This document shows, in pieces, positions 23,750 to 35,269 of a stretch of 64,000 nucleotides of DNA (within the stretch, counting starts at the first letter, position 1; every line of letters begins with the position of its first letter). Source of the DNA: Trichaptum fuscoviolaceum (Eukaryota; Basidiomycota; Agaricomycetes; Hymenochaetales; Trichaptaceae). The notes beneath the pieces were generated by a model that saw nothing but the letters and a program-made list of their open reading frames with translations, did not search any database and was not told the DNA's origin. The DNA lies in contig CAJSYZ010000006.1 of the NCBI GenBank assembly GCA_910574455.1, forward strand, positions 2,470,156-2,534,155, read 5' to 3'. A program made the position numbers and the translations under genes.

Positions 23750-26210
23750 ATGTCTAACTCAAACTCATTCGTGAACAATCACTCTAAAGCCCCTCAAGGC
23801 AACTGGAAACCCGACAGGATATGGAATGTCGTTCATGACATCCAAGGCTCTCCGAAAATCAGCCTTCTTTCATTGCTCACTGCTCTTCTCGCTCGAATTC
23901 TCCTAGATGTTAGCGATGAGGTTAATGAAACCTCTGAGCCATCCTTTGAAGAGAAAGTCAAGCAGTCGAAGGATATGCTTGAGCTACTGCGACAAGACGC
24001 TACGACCTTCTGTGACGACGAGGGCAATACAAGAGCCACAAAGACAAAGAAACACCTTCGCGATTAGTGAGTTCCTCTTACATGAGCCACACGTAGATGC
24101 TTAATGACTCAATACTGTAGTCGCTCGCAAAAGAATGAAAGGGACCGCACTGCTTCGCTATGCAATGCGATGAACACCATCCTCTCGGAATATCGAGACA
24201 AGGGATTTGGTGACCTACCAGCACCGAGTCGGCACGAGGAAAAGGAAGAACTTATATTCATACCGAACGACCTGGCATCTGTTGAATCAGATCATATTGC
24301 TCAGCACATGCCGAGGTCGAAACGACGTCCCGACGTCCTCGCAACGTACACTTCTACTCTACGGAAGAACTTCGCGAGCCACAAGGATGCGGGATTCGAG
24401 GACTGGGTACAGATCTGCAGTGACGACAAACGTGCTGGACCGTCGAACGCAACTGGAGGGCTGCGATGGCCGGATGTGCATCAGCCATGGGAGGTGATCG
24501 CGACTGGAGTAGTCGATATGGATGTTCCGGAGGACAGTAATCCAGAGATTGAGAAAGCATTGCTGGCTTCAAAATCACAGGAACGTTCAGTTTCATCACA
24601 ACGGAACAGTCTGAAACGATGTTCGGAGGAAGAGCCATCGAGGAAGAGCAAGAAAGCCCGGGTCGAAAGCAACGCGGAACCAAGATCTTTCCTTGAACAA
24701 GTCACCGACGAACAATCTAATTTGACATCAGAGTTGCGGTGCGCCTACTATGCGCTAGAACGTCTTTCTTCAGCATGGTATGTAACGCACGGTACGGCGG
24801 TTGAACTTGAGGGTAAGTGCGCGTTTCAAACTCACGACGAAGCAGTGAAGCTCACAATCAGAACAGATACTAGACTCAACTTGCGCTGGTATGACGCCCA
24901 GGGATGTTTACAGAGCGAGGCGTTTGATATCGTGGACCAGATGCCCTCATTCATCGTCATGCTCATCATCCTTCAACGGTTCAACAAGCGGATGTGGGGG
25001 CTTGATACGAACGTAGTTGAAACTGCGAACGGTGCATTTGTACCCGATCGGGAGGAACGATGTCGGTTTGAGCTCAACGGACGGCGGACGTTCTCTGCTC
25101 CAGCTGCGCGGGTGGCCGAGTCGAGCGCGTCAGAAGCCAAGGACGAGATGCCGTTGTTCTACAAATCCAGCTGGGTGAAGTGTGTTGATTCGAAGGAACC
25201 TGACACCATCAACGTTGCGCACGAAAGGGCTAACACGCTCCTCCCTGAAAAGTTCCGGAAGATGGTAACAGACCATATCCCGACGGTGATTGCTTCTCGT
25301 GTGTGCAACGAGAGCGCGACTTCTATAATTCGACTACTTGTTCGAGGCGCAGACGACAGTGTGCAGTTCAAGGAGGAGGACATTCGGAAGCATGCACGAG
25401 TTCGGGTCTGGTTGGTGACTCGGATGCTGGAGCCAGTGCACAATTTGGAGCCTCCGGAGTTTTGGCGAGTGTTTTGGGAAATATTGCGATGTGCGTGATG
25501 GTTTTTTGACTATTACATTGTTTGCTGACTGTTTATTAACAGGCCATTACCTACTTTGGAAGATCGGAATTGCTCATCGTGATGTCAGTATCGCGAACCT
25601 CATGTGCATAAAGCGTGATGGTTTGCTATCTGGTGTCCTTAACGACTATGATCTGGCCACTGTGATGGATCCCGGGAATCGCTGTCCGGAAGGCGACAAT
25701 TATGAACGAGCCGGCACGACTCCGTTCATGGCAGTGGACTTACTCAATCAACGACTCGGAAAAGCAATGAACAAGCGCTGGTATCGGTATGACCTGGAGT
25801 CATTCACATGGTGTTTGTCTTGGGAGATGCTGGAGTCTCCTCCTCGATCGTGGTCGGAAGGGAAACCGAATGCCATCTACGTTTCCAAAAAATCTTCTAT
25901 GATCAACTCTGATGTACTCCTGCCCGCGGTCAAAGAAGAATGGTTACCAATCTTCATCTTTACCCTGACTTGGTTCGACAACTGGAGAGACTATCTAAGA
26001 AGCATCGATTGTGTTCTTACAAGAATTTATTTATCTGCGCATAGTCCTCAGTCCGAAAGTGAGGAGGTCGCCTTGCGCGACGCTGAGGATGGGAAGAAGG
26101 AGGATAAAGAACACGTACAAGTAGCTATAGAGGCCGCGAAAGAGGTTGATTTTAGCAAAGACTTAGATGTGTTACAGGATACTTCTTGGATTTCTGTAGA
26201 ATTACTATAG
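23750..26210 (+). CDS. FunK1-type fungal protein kinase, type A (kinase 8)
   Basis: Intact, 766 residues, exons 23750-24066, 24121-24812, 24867-25490 and 25543-26210. The start is the MSNSNSFVNN methionine preceded by a pyrimidine-rich leader; an upstream in-frame ATG at 23672 lies in the conserved promoter and is unlikely to be used. Exon 2 is one codon shorter than in most sisters (a missing residue in the SSQRNSLKR linker). Motifs are KSKKARV basic linker, FYKSSWVK, MVTDHIPTVIASRVC, HRDVSIANLM at 555 and NDYDLATVM. The activation-loop helix carries an insertion, LLNQRLGKAMNKRWYRYD. The tail EDGKKEDKEHVQ changes the otherwise constant EDEKKEDKE. It converges with kinase 9. Confidence 0.9.
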
Positions 26211-27135
26211 ATGTAATTCGACTTAACTCTTTAGTCAATGCTGAAACTAATGTACACTATGTAGTAGTAATTCTTGAGCTACTTGATAATCTCCCAGGGA
26301 GACTACGGAGCGAAACGTGTGGTATTGCAACATTGCTCAGATGTAAGCGTGAGACATAGACATCTTCGGGTGAATGCCGGATTTACTTACTTCGATACTA
26401 TCACCAAGTGACCAAGAATGCACTGGTGTTCTCCCTAAGCAGAAACTCTGTACCAAGGATTGAGATGTTGTAGTTTTTGTATCTATACCACCATCCGTAA
26501 TTATCCCTATTGGTGTCATAGATAGTTTCCCCTTATGTGTGTATCCACAAGCCATCCGTGGAGGTGCAGCAGCCAGCTTTGCAAATTGCGACAAGCTCAT
26601 ATCCATTGCGGCTGGAGAGCTGGATGTGTTTATGGATTAGCTATCAGCACAACCAGCATATGCGGCTGGTTTGGCTTTTATGCGACAAAGAAAAACGGGA
26701 GTCACGGAACCCCTCTCTTCTCCCGAATATTGTCACCACCTATCAAGACCGGCTCCTTGCAGACTAATGACATATTGGTTGTCGATTAAGACGGGAGTAT
26801 ACTATTAGTACTAAACAACAAGTATGTTTGACGACTTTACTGTATAATCCTGAGCACCCCTTGAGCGTACTGTCCTTTATTGAACTAGTTCTCCTTTGTC
26901 CAACTGACCAGTATCTGTGACTTCTCGAGTTTCACTACTTTGACTGTACTGAAAGAACTTTGTACAGCTTGTTTAGACAGAAATCCATCAACGAGTTCGC
27001 ACAGCTATAAGGTCAGACACTATACAAAGACAAGAATCTTATAGTGTATTCAGCCTTTTATTTTCATCGCACTAGCAAACATGCACACAACAGTGCATCA
27101 CACAGCGCACTACACCATAACATCATAAGTAAACC
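26211..27135. other. Convergent intergenic region between kinases 8 and 9
   Basis: A minus-strand frame at 26337-26606 (89 codons, with PIGIITDGGIDTKTTTSQ) has good amino-acid texture and could be the remains of an element-borne gene, but I do not recognise the family. The rest shows no gene. Confidence 0.4.
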
Positions 27136-29596
27136 TCACCTTAGCTCGACGAACAACCAAGACGTATCTTGTAACACGTCTACATCTTTGCTGAGTTCGA
27201 CTTCCTTCGCGGCCTCAATAGCCAATTCCACATATTCCTTATCCTCCTTCTTTTCATCTTCAGCGTCGCGCAAAGCAACAGTATCGCTTTCCGAGAAGTG
27301 TTTATGCGAGACCCTACACATCTTGTATAAAGACCGATCAATACCTTTTAGGTAGCTTCTCCAGCTATCGAACCAGTTGAATGTGAATAAGAAGTACGAA
27401 AGCCACTTCTTCTTAACCCCTGGATATAAATCGCCTGGTTCAACCATGGAAAAATTCTTAGAATTATAGACGGTTTCGGGCTTTCCTTCTGACCACGATC
27501 GAGGAGGTGACTCCAGCATCTCCCAAGACAAACACCAAGTGAACGACTCCAGGTCATACCGATACCAGCGCTTCATCTTTGCTTTTCTCCTGTGGTTAAG
27601 CAGGTCCACTGCCATGAACGGAGTTGTGCCCGCGCGATCATAATCGTCAACGGCCGGACAACGACTCCCTGGCTCCATTACAGTGGCCAAATCATAGTCA
27701 TTGAGCACACCGGACAGAGAGCCGCTGCGAGATTCACACATGAGATTCGCGATGCTGACATCACGATGAGCAATGCCGATCTTCCATAGTAGATAATGAC
27801 CTGTAAATAGACAGTCAGTCAAAGACGATAGATAATCTTGCAAAATAACGCACATCGAAGTATTTCCCAAAAGACCCGCCAAAACTCCGAGGGCTCCAAA
27901 TTGTGCACTGGCTCCAGCTTCCGAGTCACCAACCAGACCCGAACTCGTGCATGCTTCCGAATGTCCTCCTCCTTGAACTGCACACTGTCGTCTGCGCCTC
28001 GAACAAGTAGTCGAATTATAGAAGTCGCACTCTCCTTGCACACACCAGAAGCGATCACCGTCGGGATATGGTCTGTTACCATCTTCCGGAACTTTTCAGG
28101 GAGGAGCGTGTTAGCCCTTTCGTGCGCAACGTTGATGGTGTCAGGTTCCTTCGAATCAACGCACTTCACCCAGCTGGATTTGTAGAACAGCGGCATTTCG
28201 TCCTTGGCTTCTGACATGCTCGAGTCGGTCACCCGCGCAGCTGGGGATGCGAACGTCCGCCGTCCTTTAAGCTCAAACCGACATCGTTCCTCCCGATCAG
28301 GTTCAAATGTACCGTTCCCAGATTCGACAGTCTCCGTATCGAGACCCCACATCCGCTTGTCAAATCGTTGAAAGATGGTGAGCATGACAATGAATGTGGG
28401 AAGCTGGTTCACGATATCAATTGCCTCACTCGCAATGCATCCCTGGGCGTCATACCAGCGCAAGGTGAGTCTAGTATCTGTTCTGATTGTGAGCTTATCA
28501 GATTTGTCATGAGTTTTAACCGAGCACTTACCCTCAAGCTCAACTGCCGTGCCGTGCGTAATGTGCACGCCGATGAAAGTCGTTCCATTGCGTAGTAGGC
28601 ACACCGCAGCTCCGGCGTCAGATTAGATTGCTCGTCGGTCACTTGTTCAAGGAAAGACCTTGGCTCCGTATTACTATCGACCCGAGCTCTCTTGCTCTTC
28701 CTCGATGGCTCTTCTTCCGACCGTCGTTTCAGACTGTTCCGATGCTGTGATGAAGTTGAGCGTTTCTGTGTCTTTGACGCCATCAATGCTTTCTCGATCT
28801 CTGGATTATTGTCCTCTGAAACAGTCGCATTGACTACTCCGGTCGCGATTACCTCCCATGGCTGATGCACATCCGGCCATCGCAGCCCTCCAGTTGCGTT
28901 CGACGGTCCAGCACATTTATCGTCGCTGCAGATCTGTACCCAGTCCTCGAAGTCTGCGTCTTTGTGGTTTTCGAACTTTCCCCATAGAGTAGAGGTGTAC
29001 GTTGCGAGGACGTCAGGACGTCGTTTCGAACTCGGCATGTGCTGAGCGATGTGATCTGATTCAATGGATGCGAGGTTGTTTGGTATAAATATAAGTTCTT
29101 CCTTTTGGTCGTGCTGACTCGGTGCTGATAGGTCACCAAACTCCTTGTCTCGATATTCCGAGAGGATGGTGTTCATCGCATTGCATAGCGAAGCAGTGCG
29201 GTCCCTGTCATTCTTTTGCGAGCGACTACAGTATTGAGTCAATAAGCATCTTCGTGTGGCTCATGTAAGAGGAACTCACTAATCGCGAAGGTGTTTCTTT
29301 GTGTCGGTGGCTCTTGTATTGCTCTCGTCGTTGCAGAAGGTCGAAGCGTCTTGACGCAGCAGCTCAAGTATATCCTTCGACTGCTTGACTTTCTCTTCAA
29401 AGGATGGCTCAGAGGTTTCATTAACCTTGTCACTGACATCTAGGAGAATTCGAGCGAGAAGAGCAGTGAGCAGTGAAAGAAGGCTGATTTTGGGAGAGCC
29501 TTGGATGTCATGAACGACATTCCATATTCTGTCGGGTTTCCAGTTGTCTGGAGGGGCTTTAGAGTGAGTGTTTACGAATGTGTTTGAGTTAGACAT
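27136..29596 (-). pseudogene. FunK1-type kinase, type A, with one frameshift (kinase 9)
   Basis: Exons 29596-29280, 29225-28532, 28477-27854 and 27800-27136 keep all splice sites. Exon 2 is 694 nt where sisters of the same layout have 695. Near 28565 the stretch that encodes AWYITHG elsewhere has TACC reduced to TGC, so the frame is lost just before intron 2. Downstream exons keep FYKSSWVK, HRDVSIANLM and NDYDLATVM and would complete about 766 residues. The promoter is fully conserved, including TTACGTAA at 29681-29688 and the E-box at 29865-29870. Recent loss or a sequence error are both possible. The gene forms one arm of the inverted duplication, opposite kinase 10, yet its last exon is almost a copy of kinase 1 rather than of kinase 10. 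Confidence 0.75.
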
Positions 29597-29680
29597 AATG
29601 GTAGGTGAGAGAGGAAGTATGACGACCCTGAAGTTCAGCGGTGCAAGTTCAGCGCGCGTTGTGGTTCTCATGTTGAACTA

Positions 29681-29688
29681 TTACGTAA
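29681..29688 (-). promoter_or_regulatory. TTACGTAA palindrome upstream of kinase 9
   Basis: 85 bp from the ATG, in the same conserved proximal promoter as kinases 8, 10 and 12. Confidence 0.6.
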
Positions 29689-30261
29689 GACTGCCACAAA
29701 AAACATATTTGTCACGCTTTCGCGTACAATTTATCTGTAGGCAAATTGGAAAGTTATTTCATAACATGATCACAGTTGGTTTCTTGGAATAAAAGTCTCA
29801 GTAGATAAGTCAGACCTGATTCGTCGCCCGTAAATTGTGTATGTTATGATTGTTCGACGCAAATCACGTGAGTGTGACAGAGCGCGATTCGAATACAATG
29901 AAGCGACGCGTGCAGTCTTGTTTCGAGGAGATCGCTGAACAGGAAGAAAATGTGTTTCTTATTCTACGAAAATGATATATAAAATAACACGATATACCAT
30001 ACGTACTTCACACAACCGTTCCGAACATGTCCGAGCGTATGACCCGTTGACATCCCTGCTTTGAACACACGAAAGACTCAGCATAAAAAGTAAGCCCAGG
30101 AAAGCATTCGAATAAGTTGTAAGTATTAAGATTGATGTATTGTAGGTAGTACATTCGAACTCAAGTTTCCGGATTAAACAGCCCATTCTAACGCTATCTA
30201 CTGATTTTTTGGGTACGCTCAAGTATTTTGAGATCAATATTTTGCATTAAAAACTTCCGTA

Positions 30262-30960
30262 TCATCCATGAAATAGTCTTGCACGAAAATAACCGTCAGA
30301 ACTCTTACCATCAAGTAGTTGGGAATGCTCACCTCTCTGGTCATCCTCCTCCACAGTCCCCGCCGAGCTGAACGAGTAAAATTCACTCACGTATTCCTCT
30401 TCCGTAGTGGCACAGCAGTCTGATGATCGCTGCTCTGTTTCGTGCTCCATATCACCACCAGGTGGCTTTATTTGGGAGTCATTGTTGCACATTTCAGACC
30501 GTCCGGCCGGGGTCATAGTATTCATGTCCATACTTCCACCAAAGTGTCCCACAGGTGCGTCAAGTGTCATAGAAGCAAGCTCTTGTTCGATACTCAGCAG
30601 CGTTTTATCCAGAGTGGAGCCAGCGGAGAATCTGGAAGAAATCGTACTCAAAGATATTGCTTTACGAAGTGGGGACGGCCGGTATGGCTGATTGGTTGAG
30701 GATGGATAGCTCGGCATCATCACTCCGTCCCTCCGAATTGACTCGAAATCAGAAGAGCTGCGCCTGAGTGACGATGCCAAATGAGGAGAATTGCTCAGCT
30801 GATCGCTGCGAGGCACGCTGCCAAGATACGCCTTCGGTGGGGTGGAAGGACCAACGAGAAAGGAACTTGTGATCGCACACGAGCATGCTCACGATGCTCG
30901 AGGTTCTCAATGGGTCCAAACGTGATTTGCTCAAATTCTCTATTCCGAGCCGTCTCTAGG
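30262..30960 (-). pseudogene. Truncated 3' copy of the serine-rich membrane protein gene
   Basis: Encodes the last 230 or so residues of the protein complete at 36525-38786: PRSDQLSNSPHLASSLRRSS, SAGSTLDKTLLSIEQELASM and the GYFRARLFHG end. The final 185 codons (30816-30262) are open, but further upstream a 5-base insertion (TTCCACCCCACCG for TCCCACCG) breaks the frame. The N-terminus and membrane segment are absent because the duplication stops here. It is probably not functional unless read from an internal start. Confidence 0.85.
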
Positions 30961-33377
30961 TAACAGGTTGCCCGCGGAGAGCAGTGAATCGTCGCCTGTT
31001 AGATACTGTAGGGTGACTCATGAGCTAATCACTATGAGGCACTGTTCGCTTCCGGGAGACACTTACTGTACGGAGGAGGGTGAGCCCCGTTCGAGTGGCA
31101 GGTGCAGCCGACTGTATCTTCTGAAATCATTTGTGATTCGACAAATGGCAGATTTGGCGATGAAGGCACAAGGCGCGTGAAATCTGAACCTAGATCTCGA
31201 AATTGCAAGAATTAGGACGTGGGAGATGCTTTTCAGATATAGCCAGTCTATATTTATGTATACCTGTTCATTAGATAGATGGTCAGTACGGCTGTTTACA
31301 TACCTACGTGAAAAGAATGACGAAGAGTCGTGAAATGAAATATCAAGTTTCATCCGAAGACATGCGGTGGGTTGAAAACAAGATGACATAGTATATTGAG
31401 TGTCGTTTACTCGAAGCCGCTGATTGTCCTAGAAAAGTATATTGCTTTAGTTCAAGGAACTTCATTAATCTCAGCAATGGATAAATCGACAACCTATAAA
31501 GTATTTCTTGAGTGTGAAATGATAATAATGACCAATATGACCAATGGAAGGATAGGCCAGGACCTAATTCCTGGTCAGACATAAAACAGAATGATATTAT
31601 AATATCATCAATACTCTTGCATCCAACTCTAGGGCCTGAAGCACTCACTGATGTCATTTCGCGTACAGGTCGATTTAATCTCTTCCGACGTCATGCTGCA
31701 ATACCACCTCAAGACTCAAGAGTCTCATGGGAATTCGCAAGGATGATCTCATTCGAAAGACGAGTGAGGCACACAATTAGTTTTGATAAGCTAGTGTGAT
31801 AAAGATGTCTAGAGAAGGAAAGACATTATTTTATCCAGCCGCAATGCATGTTTAGACCTAAGTACAGACATCGATAGTCAGGTTTGGTGAGAAATGCCAC
31901 TCTGCGTCTGAGACATGTTGGAGATGGGCAGTTGCTCACCTCCTTATTTCGCATCATGGACGAGGTAAGTTCTGCACCGTACAGCGAATGAGATATGCAC
32001 GACATGCTAAGTGCAACATGTGTTGGTTCAAATGCGGGAATCAGTATCCGCCAACACGTTTTGCGAGCATGGTGAGATGTGTGGCCACTCACCACGGTGT
32101 TATAGCCAGTCAGTAGACACTCATGATAACTCTCATTGATGTCTTAAGAGGAAGTGGATCTCCGCTGGTTGGTGATTTGGATAAGTCCCGAATCCTAACA
32201 TCCTTCAGATTTTGATTCGAAAAGAGTAGTCAGTTTGCCTCAACCTATGTTGTACTTACACTTCAAGTTATAGTACAGCTAAAGCCGAGACAGAGTTTTC
32301 CGTTGTTCCGCTCTAGAGCTCATAATTCATACACAGTTGAAAGCGCTGGAAACTTGAAGAAGGCCTACGCTTGCCAGTGAACCCAAACTTGGAAACCCAC
32401 TGGTAGGCATTTAAGTTGTGGTTACGGCGTAAGACTCGGAGTCGGTTTTTGACTTATTTGGCAACTTGAATATTTGGTCGTTAAGCGCGGGCGGGCGACG
32501 ACCTCTTCTGAACTTTAACAATGACCACGACGAGCAAGACATCTTTTCTTTTTCCACTGTGGTAACTAAGCAAGGACATACATTGTTTTCTGCACGAACA
32601 CCTGACGTCTGGAATGCTGGAGCGTGAGTTTTGTGTCGAGGAGGGGAGGCGTTAGTGGCAACGATGACGACAACAATTTTTTGACGGTGAGCACGAACAC
32701 GACAAAAATTGGTCGCCAATATAGTGCTTACAATTGTACAGCTGCTTGCCGCTGGCAGACCGTTTCAGCTGCAAAATGTATACGTACGTTTGATGGTGAG
32801 TTGTCGCTTCGCACTTGTTGATCAGCATCTCATTATCTTTGGGTTCATTTGCAGAATTAATGAACATGTTGCTCATCGACACTCGAGATTCCGATATTCT
32901 ACTTGAAGCACCCGCTTCAAACTTTTGAGGTTGAAGATTCCTTTTCTTATGCCAGAGGCCCACAAACACATGAAATTTTTCATCCCATCCTGCACGTTGG
33001 TCTTCAGCATACTAAGGCGTGGTACTGTTATTTAGAATCTGGCAGCGACAGTCACCATCGAGGAACAATGAGAAACAAGCAAGGTTGTTGTGTGCGGTTT
33101 GGTGCACGCTTGGGCTCTCTTTGTTCACCAAATTTGGCTATTGTCTTTCACTTCCGTCGCCTCGCGACATTGAGGGGAGTGGCCCAAACTGTGGCTAAGG
33201 GACAATAGGTTTGGGCATGCGTGGTGGTTAGTGTGGTTCGCGGAAATACATAAAAGTGAGTCGCTGGCGCTTGTACATTTCCCTCACAGAATCTCATCGT
33301 CTTTCCTTTCCATTCAATTCTCATTATCGGGTTGCTTGACGCACCTTCAACTATCAACTATCATCAACTTTATCATT
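30961..33377. other. Gene-poor spacer left of the single-copy island
   Basis: About 2.4 kb with only short frames on both strands. Minus-strand frames at 32411-32719 and 32652-32969 share a plausible amino-acid texture but match nothing I know. The last 150 bases, ending in a pyrimidine-rich tract and CAACTATCATCAAC, look like the promoter and leader of the secreted-protein gene. Confidence 0.4.
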
Positions 33378-34472
33378 ATGGTTTCTTCATCCATCTTTGT
33401 CTTTGCTCTTTCCCTTCTCTCCGCTGGAAGTGCCAGGCCTCTTCAGAAGCGGATTGCGCAAACAATCGCTGACTCTACAGCCAAGTGGGAGCAAGCATGC
33501 GTATGTCTATCAGTCCTATCACTCTTCTCAGATCTTTGATGATTCTCTCTCTTTAGCTCGCAGCTGGAGGCGCTGACAAGTGCAACCCAATCTCTATCAC
33601 CGCGTTCACAACCCTGCTCGCAGCGGCTGGTCCCTGCGATCAACAGAACGCGGGTGATCAGATGATCGACCTCGCCAAGACACTCAACAACGACGCCGAC
33701 ATGATCAAGTTCACGCAGATCTTCGTCCAGCAGCCACGCAACTCCCCCGACTCGTTCTCCATTCCGTACTGCCAGCAAGCACCGAAGAACGAGGAGTTGA
33801 ACGGGCTCTTCCAGTGCCAGTTCCAGGGTGTCAAGCCTGAGTTCGTTGGGAACCTCCAGCCGGGTGCGCAGGGCACTGTTCCTTTCGGCTTGTCGAGCCC
33901 CGTCAACCCAGCGGGAAGCTGCCCTGCCCACACCTCGGGTGGAATTGCAGATGGCTCGCAGTTGGTGGACATCACTCAGGATCCGGGTGTTGGGTGAGTT
34001 GCAAGTTCATTCTCGTAATTTTATTCTCTCCTAATTTTGTCACAGCAACGCTAGCTCCGGTGGTGACAGCGCGACCGCCACTGCGACGTCCACTTCAGCC
34101 GTCGAGACCGAATCTGCTTCTGCCTGTGGTGCCGCCCCTGCTACGACAACGACAGCGTCGGCGACGAACGACACGTCAGGCTCTACTTCGTCCTTTGCGC
34201 TCGAGAACGGCAAGGATGCGCAGCAGCTCAACTTGCAGTTCGAGTCCCTGACTGCGAACAGCACGTGCACGGACAATGGCTGTGTCGGAGAGGCCTTTGC
34301 GCTCTGCGCGAATGGTAACTTCGTGCTCATGGAATGTGGCGCTGACCTCATTTGCGCGGCACTCCCTCTGGTTAACAGCCCGGGCACCAGCATTGCCTGC
34401 ACGACTCAGCAAGATGCACTTTCGCGCATTGCAGCGACCGGTGCGACGGGTGGGTTGACCGGGTCGAACTGA
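33378..34472 (+). CDS. Secreted cysteine-rich protein with CBM19-like C-terminus
   Basis: Three exons: 33378-33500, 33557-33993 and 34046-34472, in frame throughout, about 328 residues. A signal peptide (MVSSSIFVFALSLLSAGSA) is followed by a Kex2-type KR site. The first domain has spaced cysteines (KWEQACLAAGG, KCNPISITAF, AAAGPCDQQ, PYCQQAP, FQCQFQGV). A low-complexity Ser/Thr/Ala linker leads to a six-cysteine module: TCTDNGCVGEAFALC, VLMECGADLICAALPL, SIACTTQ. That module resembles the CBM19-like domain found in many secreted basidiomycete proteins. Similar proteins are common in mushrooms and are sometimes mislabelled as ribosomal protein S17; their role is unknown, with the cell wall or carbohydrate binding as a guess. 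GC-rich, well-formed coding sequence marks it as a living gene, unlike its decayed surroundings. Confidence 0.85.
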
Positions 34473-34700
34473 TGAAACGAATGTATGAATGCATGTGTAT
34501 CACTTAGCACTCTCCATTGTAAATTAGACGCACAGCAACGTTCCTTATATTTTTAAAAATAAGATTCTCTTTTGTATCTAAAAATAACGTGTGAACTTGA
34601 ATAGTACTATCTTACATCTTGAGCATGTGTTTTTGAGCCGGCGAACTCTGGCGGAACCTTCTCTTGCTTCAATGTTCATTTATGCTCGTGTCTACGCATA

Positions 34701-35269
34701 ATGTCTTTGAGAGGCTCAAATAGAGAGGCTGGTAACTTCTCGCGGAGGAAGAGAGATTATCAGTACTTCCTCACGCATCAAACACGCTGGTACGCTGCGT
34801 TTCTCATCATAAAACACATTCATGATGCTACATTAATTCCAGGAGTGATAATGACCAGTACTCGCATGTGAACAACGCTGTCTACTACTACCTAATCGAC
34901 TCGATAGTCAATACATACCTCGAGGAGCGCTGCGGGTGCAAGCCTTCGTCTTCCGAAAAGGAAGATGGCCCTCCCATTGGCCTCGTCATCTCATCACAGT
35001 GCACTTTCCTTGCGCCCTTCTCCTTCCCGGAACCCATCACGCTTGGCTTGCGCGTCGTGTATCTCGGACGCAGCTCTGTCACCTACGAAGTTGGTTTTTT
35101 TTCCGAGAACGAGGACAAGGCGAAGGCTGTCGGTGGATACACACATGTCTTCGTGGACCGCGTGTCGAGGAGACCCATCAAGCAGATGCCTGGCAGCTTG
35201 AGGGCTGGATTGATGGCGGTTTTGAGTTTGGATGATTCCGGGAGCATGGAGAAGAAGGCGAAACTGTAA
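34701..35269 (+). CDS. Hotdog-fold acyl-CoA thioesterase (4HBT type)
   Basis: Two exons, 34701-34789 and 34843-35269, joined in frame through TG|G to give 171 residues. The join creates TRWSDNDQYSHVNNAVYY, the diagnostic segment of single-domain YbgC/FadM-like thioesterases: the aspartate lies in DNDQYSHVNN and the helix YYLIDSIVNTYL follows. Later strands carry CTFLAPFSFPEPITLGLRV and TYEVGFF, and a VGGYTHVFVD strand, as expected. Family members hydrolyse acyl-CoA thioesters; substrate and location cannot be told from sequence. The chosen ATG (MSLRGSNREAG) is the first in frame with the splice. The length is normal for the family. It lies 228 bp after the secreted-protein gene and is not part of the kinase duplication. 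Confidence 0.85.

Larger units (their letters stand above)
27136..30960. repeat. Left arm of a large inverted duplication
   Basis: Read in reverse, this block matches 38088-41936. The order is the 3' part of a serine-rich membrane-protein gene (30960-30262), its downstream spacer, the kinase promoter and a type-A kinase. Matching is very high in the membrane-protein and promoter parts and ends abruptly near 30960 (38088 in the other arm). The outer boundary is blurred because all kinases are alike. Confidence 0.8.
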
